In this document: positions 24,478-33,038 of the stretch, in pieces | Layout: every line of letters begins with the position of its first letter | Position numbering within the stretch: the stretch's first letter is position 1 | Assembly: GCF_017355915.2 (NCBI RefSeq) | Contig: NZ_JAFEUV020000009.1 | Location: forward strand, 1-64,000 | Reading direction: 5' to 3' | Length of the DNA: 64,000 nt | From: Telluribacter roseus | GTDB lineage: Bacteria; Bacteroidota; Bacteroidia; Cytophagales; Spirosomataceae | The notes under the pieces: generated by a model | Told to the model about the DNA's origin: nothing | The model's database searches: none | What the model saw: the letters and a program-made list of their open reading frames with translations, nothing else | Made by a program: the position numbers and the translations under genes

Positions 24478-25374
24478 TTACCCTTCAAAATTCATTATGG
24501 CTTTTTCCTTTGCAGCAATAGCTTTGGAAGACTTTAGAACTTCATATGTCTCTTTGCCGATTTCATATACCCACGGCATATCGTCTCTAAATAAACTAAT
24601 TATAATTAAAATACCAAAGAAATCATCTTCGGAGCTCTCGGAAATATACATTAACTCATGCAACATTTCTGTATGGAATCGAAACTTTTTCCGCTTATAA
24701 CTAGGTTCAACATTTCTTTCAATTCTTGCTGGCAGATCCTGAAACATAATTTTCACCTCTTCAAAAAGTTTAGCAACAGAAGAGTCTTCCATCAATTGTC
24801 CATCATTCGTCTCAACTTCCGGCTGTCTCTTTAAAATTTCTTCTGCTTGTCTTTTAAACACTTCTACTTGCATTTTAATAACAGCTGCATCAGGTTCAGA
24901 ATTTGGAATCCTGTTTACAAGTTGAACTACAAGTTTCGTAAGAGAATCTATATCGTCACCTGAATTCTGGAATTGTGCAAACGGTCCATTATTCGCTTTG
25001 TTTAAAGGAATGCCTATTGCTACTCCCAAAAGGGGTGTCTCTAATTTCCCTTTCGCAACACCTGCTTCATACAAAATCCACGGTCTATCCACACTATGTT
25101 GGGTCAATAGTGCAACAACGTCAGAAGCATCAGCAAGTTTCTTCATTATTTCAGGATACCATTCAACTCCATAAGCAATACCTTGATTACCTCGTTTGTC
25201 TGATGACCGAAAAGATTTTAAAACACCAGCACTTACGGAACTTAAAAGCTTACTAAATGCTTCGGCAAGTTCAGCATCCCTCGTGTCATGGCTTATAAAC
25301 ACCAATGGTTTTGCTCCTCTTGGTGAAGGTTGCTCGTCTTTTATTTCTTTTTGATTGTCTTTAATGTCTTCCAT
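24478..25374 (-). CDS. TIR-domain protein
   Basis: The 298-residue protein has a TIR domain at about residues 23-155: PLVFISHDTRDAELAEAF, the SSDKR loop near residue 57, then IMKKLADASDVVALLTQHS and WILYEAGVAKG. The Glu of YEAG (Glu103) aligns with the catalytic Glu of NAD-cleaving TIR enzymes. The remaining half is helical and acidic with no family I can name; it may sense or hold the protein together. Many bacterial TIR proteins act in phage defence by consuming NAD or making a signal from it. No partner such as ThsA is present. The C terminus seems cut by a frameshift. Confidence 0.8.
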   Translation of the reverse strand: MEDIKDNQKEIKDEQPSPRGAKPLVFISHDTRDAELAEAFSKLLSSVSAGVLKSFRSSDKRGNQGIAYGVEWYPEIMKKLADASDVVALLTQHSVDRPWILYEAGVAKGKLETPLLGVAIGIPLNKANNGPFAQFQNSGDDIDSLTKLVVQLVNRIPNSEPDAAVIKMQVEVFKRQAEEILKRQPEVETNDGQLMEDSSVAKLFEEVKIMFQDLPARIERNVEPSYKRKKFRFHTEMLHELMYISESSEDDFFGILIIISLFRDDMPWVYEIGKETYEVLKSSKAIAAKEKAIMNFEG

Positions 25375-25395
25375 AATTAGTTTTGATGTGTGTGG

Positions 25396-25413
25396 GTATA
25401 ATTGCCACTAACG
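25396..25413 (-). promoter_or_regulatory. Conserved cassette box before the TIR gene
   Basis: GTATAATTGCCACTAACG (plus strand) lies 22 bases before the TIR start. The same box, with three differences, lies directly before the DUF6615 start at 24144-24162. It ends in TAACG, matching the outer arm of the attC-like repeats, and may mark the recombination point or a shared leader. Confidence 0.5.
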
Positions 25414-25725
25414 CATAAATATGCGAAAGCTTTGCAGGACTTTTTATATTTGTTTAGACTCTACTTACAAACTATGGTACTTTTAGTATCATATTTATAA
25501 ATACGGTTACTTCAACCACTCAGCAACTGCAACGAAAGGTTCCGATTGTAATTTAGTCTATTTTCAAGTCAATTTATTAAATTGTTCTTATTTTAAGCTT
25601 TATGTATCACGTGGCCCATGCGTAGTCATTCATAAGCTTAAACTTGGTATTGGTATCCGCTTCCTGCAATGTCAATCATAAAAAACCTTTACCTTAATGG
25701 CATTTATGACACCTCCATACAAAAA
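25414..25725. other. AT-rich non-coding stretch
   Basis: About 310 bases without an open frame of note. It separates the cassette-like units from the galM terminator, and no promoter is recognisable. Confidence 0.4.
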
Positions 25726-25745
25726 AGCCCGTGCAAACACGGGCT
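25726..25745 (-). terminator. Terminator of the galK-galM operon
   Basis: AGCCCGTG and CACGGGCT form a perfect 8-base-pair stem with a CAAA loop, followed on the minus strand by TTTTT. It lies 33 bases after the galM stop. Confidence 0.85.
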
Positions 25746-25778
25746 CTGGAATATTATCTAAAACCTAAAAGCTCCCCC

Positions 25779-26924
25779 CTACTTCGCCGAGAACGTAAAC
25801 TTCGTCATCGTATGATACTGCTCGCCGGGGCGGAGTACTACCGAGGGAAACTGAGGCTGGTTGGGTGAGTCAGGGAAGTGCTGGGTTTCGAGGCAGAAAC
25901 CGGTGCGCTTGTTGTAAGTCTTGCCTTTGCCTTTGTGGGCGCCAGTCAGGAAGTTACCGGTATAAAACTGTACACCCGGCTCGGTGGTAGCTACTTCCAT
26001 CACGCGGCCGCTCTGGGGCTCCGTTACCGTAGCAAACTTTACCAGTTCGTTACTATTACCCCGGTTGATCACCCAGCAGTGGTCGTAGCCGCCGCCATTC
26101 TTCACCTGCTCGTCGCTCAGGTCATCAATGCGGGCTCCGATGGGTGTAGGCTTTGTAAAGTCAAAGGGAGTACCCGCTACTGGAATCAGCTTGCCAGTTG
26201 GGATCAGGGTAGCATCCACGGGTACCAGGCTATCAGCATTTAGTTGTACGACGTGGTCCAGGATGGTTTGGTCTTTACCGCTCAGGTTGAAGTACGAGTG
26301 GTTGGTCAGGTTGACGATAGTAGGCTTATCGGTAGTGGCTTTGTAGTCGATCAGCAGGCTGTTATCATCAGCCAGGGTGTAGGTCACAGTCACATCCAGG
26401 TTGCCGGGGTAGCCTTCTTCCATATCCTTGCTCACATACTTCATGCGCAGCCCTACACCTTCGTTTGATTTAAATTCCTCGGTCAGCCACAGTACCTTGT
26501 CAAAGCCTTTCTTGCCACCGTGGAGGTGGTTGGGGCCATTGTTGGTAACGAGGGTGTAGGTTTGCCCTTCCAGGTCAAATTTACCTTTGGCGATGCGGTT
26601 GCCGTAGCGGCCCACGAGCGCTCCGAAGAAAGGGTTTCCGTTGACGTAAGCAGAGAGAGAATCAAAGCCCAGTGCTACATCCTCGAAGTTGCCATTCTTG
26701 TCGGGGGCCATCAGGTGCGTAATGATACCACCGTAGTTGGTGATTTTGACGGTCATGCCGTTGGCATTGGTGAGGGTGTAAAGGTCGGCCTTCTGCCCGT
26801 CCGGCAGTTGCCCGTAATCGGCTTTGGAAACAGTTGATTGCATGGAGTCATTAGGTTTTTGGGACTGACATCCGGCCAGGCATAGTCCGGCCAGCATAGA
26901 TGCCAGAAAGAAGTAGTGCTTCAT
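25779..26924 (-). CDS. galM: Aldose 1-epimerase (galactose mutarotase) lipoprotein
   Basis: I use the ATG at 26922-26924 (381 residues); the longer frame starts with TTG. The protein begins with a signal peptide ending in the lipobox LAGC, so it is a lipoprotein on the periplasmic side. The mature enzyme has the mutarotase features: MTVKITNYGGIITHL, then VGRYGNRIAKGKF, the catalytic His in NLTNHSYFNLSG, and the catalytic Glu in GFCLETQHFPDSPN. It interconverts alpha and beta sugars before uptake or phosphorylation. It follows galK by 48 bases and shares its transcript. Confidence 0.92.
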   Translation of the reverse strand: MKHYFFLASMLAGLCLAGCQSQKPNDSMQSTVSKADYGQLPDGQKADLYTLTNANGMTVKITNYGGIITHLMAPDKNGNFEDVALGFDSLSAYVNGNPFFGALVGRYGNRIAKGKFDLEGQTYTLVTNNGPNHLHGGKKGFDKVLWLTEEFKSNEGVGLRMKYVSKDMEEGYPGNLDVTVTYTLADDNSLLIDYKATTDKPTIVNLTNHSYFNLSGKDQTILDHVVQLNADSLVPVDATLIPTGKLIPVAGTPFDFTKPTPIGARIDDLSDEQVKNGGGYDHCWVINRGNSNELVKFATVTEPQSGRVMEVATTEPGVQFYTGNFLTGAHKGKGKTYNKRTGFCLETQHFPDSPNQPQFPSVVLRPGEQYHTMTKFTFSAK

Positions 26925-26972
26925 GATTTGAAAAAGGGACAAGGTTGGTTTACGGGTAAAAGCAGTTAAGTG

Positions 26973-28148
26973 TCAAATTCTATGCACCTCAGCCGTTCCA
27001 TCCATGATTCTTACGCGGTAGCAGGGAAGATCGATATTGAAAGCCTGCCGGTAGGCTTCTTTCATCTGGGTTTCAAAAGCGTCCACCGCGGTATTCTTGA
27101 TAAGATTGAGGGTACAGCCGCCAAAGCCGCCGCCCATCATCCGGGCTCCCAGTACGTCCGGGTTAGAGCGGGTCTGATCGACCAGAAAATCCAGTTCCTC
27201 GCAGCTCACCTCGTACTCGTGCTGCAGGCCATCGTGTGTTTCGTACATTTTCCGGCCAAAGCTGGTCAGGTCGCCCTGCAGCAGCAGCTCGCAGGCTTCC
27301 TGCACCCTTACGATTTCTTCGGTGACGTACTTGCAGCGGCGGTAAATTACATCACCCAACTCCTCCCGGTGCTGCTCCACCATAGCGGGGGTAGCATCGC
27401 GCAGGCTCTGTACCTCCGGGTGGTACTTCTGCATTATAGCCACTCCGGTTTCGCACTCCTGCCGACGCGTATTGTACTCCGAACTGGCCAGCGAATGCTT
27501 CACGTTGGTATCGCACAGGACAAGCAGGTACTCCTCCATCGGGAAGGGGAAGTACTCAAAGTCCATGGAACGGCAATCCAGCCGGATCACTGATTCTTCT
27601 TTGCCAAACACCGAGGCAAACTGATCCATGATACCGGACTGTACGCCCACGTACTGGTTCTCGGCCTTCTGGCCCAGCCTTACAATAGACATCCGGTCCA
27701 GGCCCAAGCCGAACAGCTCATTCAGCGCGAACAGCAGACAACATTCCAGCGCCGCGGACGACGACATACCTGCCCCCAGGGGAATATCTCCCCCAAAGGC
27801 CGTCTGGAAGCCTCCTATCTGGTGTCCGTTCTTAGCCAGCTGATCCACAACAGCCAGCTGGTAGTGAGGCCACGACTGATCAGGTTTGGAAAGGTCATCC
27901 AGCGTAAACTCGTAGGTTTCGTCCAGGTCCACCGCATGCAGGATCACCCGGTTGTCCTCACGGGGCGTAATGGCAAAGAATACGGCCTTATCCAGACTGG
28001 CCGGCAGTACAAAACCCTGGTTGTAGTCGGTATGCTCGCCTATAAGGTTGATACGGCCCGGGGAGCGAAACAGCCGGGGCGTTTCTCCAAATAGCTCTAC
28101 AAATTTATTGGTAACGCGGTCGGCGTTACTGCATGTATTGTCTTTCAT
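26973..28148 (-). CDS. galK: Galactokinase
   Basis: The 391-residue protein carries the GHMP kinase signatures: SPGRINLIGEHTDYNQGFVLP near the N terminus with the galactokinase-specific GEHTDYN, the ATP loop PLGAGMSSSAALE, and the C-terminal GGGFGGCTLNL motif. It phosphorylates alpha-D-galactose to galactose 1-phosphate in the cytoplasm. The galM gene follows at once; galT and galE are not in the window. A cluster of 28-base palindromic repeats begins 17 bases upstream of the ATG and must influence its leader RNA if transcribed. Confidence 0.95.
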   Translation of the reverse strand: MKDNTCSNADRVTNKFVELFGETPRLFRSPGRINLIGEHTDYNQGFVLPASLDKAVFFAITPREDNRVILHAVDLDETYEFTLDDLSKPDQSWPHYQLAVVDQLAKNGHQIGGFQTAFGGDIPLGAGMSSSAALECCLLFALNELFGLGLDRMSIVRLGQKAENQYVGVQSGIMDQFASVFGKEESVIRLDCRSMDFEYFPFPMEEYLLVLCDTNVKHSLASSEYNTRRQECETGVAIMQKYHPEVQSLRDATPAMVEQHREELGDVIYRRCKYVTEEIVRVQEACELLLQGDLTSFGRKMYETHDGLQHEYEVSCEELDFLVDQTRSNPDVLGARMMGGGFGGCTLNLIKNTAVDAFETQMKEAYRQAFNIDLPCYRVRIMDGTAEVHRI

Positions 28149-28164
28149 TACAACATCATTTTTT

Positions 28165-28294
28165 CTACAACATCAACCGCCCCGCTGGGGCTAATTGGAT
28201 CTAAATCTAAATCGGCATTCGACCTACAACATCGGCTGCCCTACAATATCCATCGCCCCTCTGGGGCTACAACATCAACTGCTCCGCTGGGTCT
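28165..28294. repeat. Cluster of 28-base palindrome-bearing repeats
   Basis: Three 28-base copies lie at 28165-28192, 28241-28268 and 28267-28294, with a degenerate half copy at 28223-28242. Each begins CTACAACATCAAC (or near it) and ends in a small hairpin of the form GCCCCGCTGGGGC. They fill most of the gap between galK and the 2-hydroxyacid dehydrogenase gene. The hairpin cores resemble those near 36.3 kb, so they belong to a dispersed REP-like family. Confidence 0.7.
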
Positions 28295-28384
28295 TTACTT
28301 ATGCTGGAAAAATGGAATTCAAAAGTCCCAATTCTCTCAATCAACCATTCTCTCAATCACTCAATAAATTAATCACTCATTCCC

Positions 28385-29320
28385 CTAGTACCCTCTCCGC
28401 AGATCCACTTCATTGTCAAGCAGGTGGTCCCTCTGCAGCTTTTGAAGATTGTGAAGGAACAGCTCTACTTTTCCCTCATCTTCCTTCACCTGACCGCCGC
28501 CCGTATGCTGGGTGAGTACCACATTGGGCAGCGACCACAGTTCGCTCTCGACGGGTAGCGGCTCGATCTCGGTTACGTCCAGCACGGCTCCGCTCAGGTG
28601 ACCTGCCTGAAGTACCTCAATGAGGGCCTGCTCGTCGGTAGTACTGCCGCGCCCTACATTGGCGTAGACACTCCCCTTGCGCATGGTAGTCAGTACCTCC
28701 CGGTCTACAAAGTGATGGACGGTACCTGGTAGCGTATTGACCACCAGATCCGTATCACTCAGCTCACTGAGTAGCTCCTCCCGGGTGTGGAGGTCGGCCG
28801 AGGGAGAGGTGCGGGCCATCATAAGCACCCGGCAGCGGAATCCTTCCAGTATATCACGCACGGCGGTACCGATGGTACCACTGCCCAGTACGATGACCTT
28901 CTGCCGGTACAGGGTACCCAGGTACGGGCGCAGGCCGCTACCAATCCATTCTTTTCGCTGCCGTAGCAGCGTCAGTACATCCACCCCGCGGTACAGCGCC
29001 AGTATACCTCCTACGATGGTTTCGGCGCAGGGGCGGGCAAACCAGTCGCCCATGTTGGCGACCCGGGCATTCAGCTCCAGGCCCTGGTACTTATCAAAGC
29101 CGGCTGAGTCGAGCTGCCAGAACTGCAGATTAACAGGCGGCGACTGAAACCACTCCAGCGGAGGGTTTCCCAGCATCATGTCGGCCCGGCTGAATATGTC
29201 TATCAACTCGTTGGTGGAATCTTTTTCAGAACGGAAATACAGATGATGTTCGGCAGAGAGTGCCGAACGTAACTGCTTTCGCAGCGAATCATCTAGTATC
29301 GTATGGACGTATATATACAT
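28385..29320 (-). CDS. D-2-hydroxyacid dehydrogenase family protein
   Basis: I use the ATG at 29318-29320 (311 residues); the longer frame begins with GTG. The second half is the NAD-binding domain: VIVLGSGTIGTAVRDILEGF, then the DLVVNTLPGT and YANVGRGSTTDEQALIE motifs, with the active Arg in the latter region, the Glu in LDVTEIEPLP and the His in LTQHTGGG. It reduces or oxidises a 2-hydroxy acid. It follows the giant DUF1080 gene in the same direction and may handle an acid made in the sugar oxidation pathway, but it also has its own upstream gap of 200 bases with a terminator. Confidence 0.85.
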   Translation of the reverse strand: MYIYVHTILDDSLRKQLRSALSAEHHLYFRSEKDSTNELIDIFSRADMMLGNPPLEWFQSPPVNLQFWQLDSAGFDKYQGLELNARVANMGDWFARPCAETIVGGILALYRGVDVLTLLRQRKEWIGSGLRPYLGTLYRQKVIVLGSGTIGTAVRDILEGFRCRVLMMARTSPSADLHTREELLSELSDTDLVVNTLPGTVHHFVDREVLTTMRKGSVYANVGRGSTTDEQALIEVLQAGHLSGAVLDVTEIEPLPVESELWSLPNVVLTQHTGGGQVKEDEGKVELFLHNLQKLQRDHLLDNEVDLRRGY

Positions 29321-29488
29321 GGTTTTAAGAGTAAAGAGCACGAATCAGCCGATTTTACCTACAATAAAAGTCGGCGTTCGCTCTGATAAATAGCCTTTAA
29401 AGTTTTAACAGACTTTGAGCCATATAGTTAAAGCAAAAATTAAAGCTATACTAATTCCCATAAAAGTATTATCAAAGAGATGTTAACT

Positions 29489-29522
29489 AACAAAGCCCGG
29501 TGAAAGGTCACCGGGCTTTGTT
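29489..29522 (-). terminator. Terminator of the HEAT/DUF1080 gene
   Basis: AACAAAGCCCGGTGA and its complement form a perfect 15-base-pair stem with an AAGG loop, 23 bases after the stop. The U-rich side is within the stem. Confidence 0.85.
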
Positions 29523-29544
29523 ATACTATATCACAACCAACTAC

Positions 29545-32500
29545 TTATCTGCTGGCTCTGGTCTTCGCTTTTGCTTTGGCAGGCTTTGCCGGCTCAGTCT
29601 TTGCTTCCTGCTGCTTGCTCAGGTCTTTGATCCGGATGTTACGGAAACGTACCACATCACCATGTCCCAGGAAACCGATATGTCCGGATGTTCTTTTAAG
29701 ACCGGGGTGGTCTTTCTTATCCAAAGTACCGTTCTTGCTGGCTTCGGCGAGATCGCCATCCAGAATAGTAGTACCATTCAGGATTACCTGGATCTTCGAG
29801 CCCTGCATGCGTACTTCCTGGTAGTTCCACTCGCCCGTAGGCTTCAGGTACCCACGCTTGGCGGGTATCACACCATATACGGAGCCGTGGAACTGGTAGT
29901 CATGCAGATTTTTGTAGATAGGTGCTTCATTGTCCAGGATCTGGAGCTCCATACCGGTATAGGCTGCATCGCCTTCGAGCGGGGCGCGTACACCTAATCC
30001 ATTGTTGGCTCCGGGTGTCAGTTGGAATTCGAAACGGTACACAAAATCGCTGTACTCATCTTTGGTGAAGAGATTGCCCCGTCCACCATTACCAGGATAA
30101 ACAACAATGGCTCCATCCTCAATGACGTAGTCTTTGGTATTACCAACCCACTCGTGCATGTTGGTTCCATCGAATAGTACCTTGAAGCCTTCCTTCTGTT
30201 CTTCCTGACTCAGCTTGAAGGGCTCCGTACGGGGCAGCTCACGAACATAGATATCCCGATAGGCTACCTCGGTACCGTGGGCCTGTAGCTCGATCTGCTC
30301 TTCGGGGAAGATAGGCAGCTTGCGGTCCCAGTAGTTTTCCAGCGGTACGTTATCCACTACCAGCTCACCGTTCAGATGTACCGTTACGCGGTCACCCACC
30401 ATTTTGATAAAGAATGTATTCCACTCACCTACCGGATTGTCAGCTACTTTGAGGGGCTTGCTCTCGTGCTTCTGGTTGTTATACAAGCCACCTGATCCTA
30501 CCTGCGCACCTACTTTCACGCGGGCCGTATCCCAGATCTGTACCTGAGGCGTACCACGCAGATAGATACCGGCGTCACCGTCTTTCTGAATCTTCCAATC
30601 CACGTACATTTCGATATCACCGTACTTCTTCACTGAAGCCAGGTTATCGCCGTGTCCGGTAAATATCAGTTCCCCATTCCGTACGATCCAGTCGTTTTTG
30701 GCCTTAGCGTCGGCTTTGGCCTGCTTGGCGGCCAGGGTATCGGGGTGCATGGCGGCGCGCTTGATGGGGTTCTCCACCAGACCTTTCCAGCCGGTCAGGT
30801 CTTTGCCGTTGAACATGGCTACGTAACCTTCGCCCTTAGGCATTTCGGCCAGGTGCTTCCGGATCGACTCCTTCTGGTACTCACTATCCTGACCTTTCAG
30901 TACCGCGATAGTCTTGTTCAACAGGTTACGTACTACATCTCCCTGGTACTCCTTGTTAGCCAATGCGATGTTCATAACGGCCTGAGCCGCTGCCTGCTGC
31001 AGTTGAGGATCGTCCAGGTAGTTGCCGGCTATCAGCATGGCGTTGAAGGTGCGGTTGCGCGGCAGCTCTTTCAGGATCATCTCCTTCTGAGCCGGAGTCT
31101 TAGCTACTTCCAGCGCCTTACGTAGCTTCAGTACCTTCTGTACCGGATTCTCTTTCGACTTACTTACAGCCTTTACGTACCCCTGAACCGCCTGATCCAG
31201 GTGCTCAGTGTTAGTAGTGTTCTTGCTGATGGTGTACAGCTCATTGGCTGCGCTGGCATCAGTCCACCCAGTCAGGGCTGTGAGTGAAGCCAGTTTGGAA
31301 GCAGCATCCCCCCCGTTATAGGCAGCTACTACGGTCTGCAGGGCTTTATTACCACCTACGCTGGCCAGTACCTGGTAGTAACGATTTTTCTTATCGGCAG
31401 CCGTGCTGTTCATCTGCTTCAGGATCAGGTCCGCCTGCTGGGCCTGGGTACCGGCGCCTTTTACCGCCGCAATTACTGCATTCTGATACTCCTGTACTTC
31501 CTGGGGCTGGCTGGATGCATCCATCAGGCTGAACAAGGTCGGCAGGTCCTTCTGGGTAGCCATGTGCTTCAGAGCCGCCAGCGCTGACTTTTTCACAGCG
31601 GCATCCGAGCTGTTGAGCTGCTTGAGTACGACGTCCATTTTGGTATCCGCGGCACGGGCTGCCAGCACATCAATTAGTGCCGCCTGCGCACTAGCCGGCA
31701 TGGAAGGCAGCGTTGCCGCTACTTTATCCACTACGGTATTTCCTTTCATCGTAAGGAGGGCGTTCTTAACGGCCTGTACCTCCTCGGCGCTACCTTTCTT
31801 CAGTACCGTCATCAGGTCATTGATCGCAGCGTCCTGCCCTACTCTACCGGCGGCCTGGATAGCGGCCAACTTCACGCCATTGTCCTTGCTGCCAAGTGCC
31901 TTGGTAATGGCAGGCAGAGCGTCCTTAGCACCGGCCAGTCCCATCATGTTGATGATCTCGGCCTGTACGTTGGGCTTGGCTTTCTTAAGAGCTTTCAGCC
32001 AAAGAGCAGTACTGGCAGCTCCGGTATGCGCCTGAGCGTACTTCAGAGCAGCCGCGCGGTAGGCCGCATTGTCGCTGCCCATAGCCCCGATCAGGGTAGG
32101 CACGCTGGCCTCGCCCTGCATATCAGCCAGTAGCTTCAGAGCAGCGGTACGGGTATGTACCTGATTGGCTCCGGCTGATCTTTTCAGGAGGTCAGCGGCC
32201 GCTTTCTCCGCCACAGGACGGTTGCCTCCCTCAGCCAGACGGCTCAGGTAGTACAGATACGCCGCAGTAGCGTTGGCTTCGTTGTAGATGAAGGTAGCTT
32301 TCTCAGCCGCCTGTGCCAGTACCTTTTCGGATGAGGGGGCACCAATACTGGCCAGTGAGTACAGGGCTACTTTACGAAGATTGTTATCCTGAGCATCTAC
32401 CAGCTTTTCGATAGCAGGAGCTGCCTGGGTAAAACGGCTGTCACCCAGTGCTTCAACCAGGGAAAGTTGTGTAGTACCCGAAGCACCATTCAGTGCGCTT

Positions 32501-33006
32501 AGCAGCGCCTGCCCGGCTTCCGGTGTTCCGATTTTCACCAGGGCTCTGGCAGCAGAGCCGCTTAGCTGCTCGTCTTTCAAATACGACTGCAATACAGGTA
32601 CTGACTCATTCTTACCCACTGTCTGCAGTTGGTAGATCAGAAATGCCTTGTTATAGGTATCCGTCAGTTTGCCAAGCGCTTCGCCGTAGGCTTCAGCGGC
32701 CATCTTACGAAGGGCCTCCTTGCCGGGTTGGGTGACGTAGAAGGTAAAGCCCCCCAGTGCGTATTCCAGCGCGGTATTATCACCTTTATCTTCGGGTACC
32801 AGCATGCTGGCCATCTGTACCAGCCCGGGCTTGCCCAGGGCTGCTATTTCCTCCATGTTTTTGGTATGCTGGGCGGCGTTCCTGGCGGGCATCATCGCCA
32901 GCGCATCGGCCACACGGGTCGTAACCGTTCGTTTGTCTTCACGCTGTGCCATTACGCCCGTATGGAGCATACAGAGAGCAGCAAGCGTATATATTATTTT
33001 TTTCAT
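29545..33006 (-). CDS. HEAT-repeat protein with two DUF1080 (3-keto-glycoside hydrolase/lyase) domains
   Basis: The 1153-residue protein starts with a signal peptide (MKKIIYTLAALCMLHTGVMA). Residues about 40-720 are HEAT-like helical repeats (LVKIGTPEAGQALLSAL, VALYSLASIGAPSS and more). Two DUF1080 domains follow: the first near 729 with FNGKDLTGWKGLV, IYLRGTPQVQIWD and WNTFFIKMVGDRVTVHLNG, the second near 942 with LFDGTNMHEWVG and MELQILDNEAP. DUF1080 enzymes cleave 3-keto-glycosides. A Lys-rich tail ends the protein. It probably acts in the periplasm on sugars oxidised by the GMC/subunit 3 enzyme encoded upstream. The gene starts 32 bases after the Gfo/Idh/MocA gene. Confidence 0.85.
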   Translation of the reverse strand: MKKIIYTLAALCMLHTGVMAQREDKRTVTTRVADALAMMPARNAAQHTKNMEEIAALGKPGLVQMASMLVPEDKGDNTALEYALGGFTFYVTQPGKEALRKMAAEAYGEALGKLTDTYNKAFLIYQLQTVGKNESVPVLQSYLKDEQLSGSAARALVKIGTPEAGQALLSALNGASGTTQLSLVEALGDSRFTQAAPAIEKLVDAQDNNLRKVALYSLASIGAPSSEKVLAQAAEKATFIYNEANATAAYLYYLSRLAEGGNRPVAEKAAADLLKRSAGANQVHTRTAALKLLADMQGEASVPTLIGAMGSDNAAYRAAALKYAQAHTGAASTALWLKALKKAKPNVQAEIINMMGLAGAKDALPAITKALGSKDNGVKLAAIQAAGRVGQDAAINDLMTVLKKGSAEEVQAVKNALLTMKGNTVVDKVAATLPSMPASAQAALIDVLAARAADTKMDVVLKQLNSSDAAVKKSALAALKHMATQKDLPTLFSLMDASSQPQEVQEYQNAVIAAVKGAGTQAQQADLILKQMNSTAADKKNRYYQVLASVGGNKALQTVVAAYNGGDAASKLASLTALTGWTDASAANELYTISKNTTNTEHLDQAVQGYVKAVSKSKENPVQKVLKLRKALEVAKTPAQKEMILKELPRNRTFNAMLIAGNYLDDPQLQQAAAQAVMNIALANKEYQGDVVRNLLNKTIAVLKGQDSEYQKESIRKHLAEMPKGEGYVAMFNGKDLTGWKGLVENPIKRAAMHPDTLAAKQAKADAKAKNDWIVRNGELIFTGHGDNLASVKKYGDIEMYVDWKIQKDGDAGIYLRGTPQVQIWDTARVKVGAQVGSGGLYNNQKHESKPLKVADNPVGEWNTFFIKMVGDRVTVHLNGELVVDNVPLENYWDRKLPIFPEEQIELQAHGTEVAYRDIYVRELPRTEPFKLSQEEQKEGFKVLFDGTNMHEWVGNTKDYVIEDGAIVVYPGNGGRGNLFTKDEYSDFVYRFEFQLTPGANNGLGVRAPLEGDAAYTGMELQILDNEAPIYKNLHDYQFHGSVYGVIPAKRGYLKPTGEWNYQEVRMQGSKIQVILNGTTILDGDLAEASKNGTLDKKDHPGLKRTSGHIGFLGHGDVVRFRNIRIKDLSKQQEAKTEPAKPAKAKAKTRASR

Positions 33007-33038
33007 GATTCTATGTAATGCAGGGATTAGGAAAAAGA

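Noticed and set aside
28165-28294. CRISPR array
   Set aside because: Units are 28 bases long, but two overlap and the others are separated by non-uniform spacers; no cas genes are near, and the units carry internal hairpins typical of REP-like elements.
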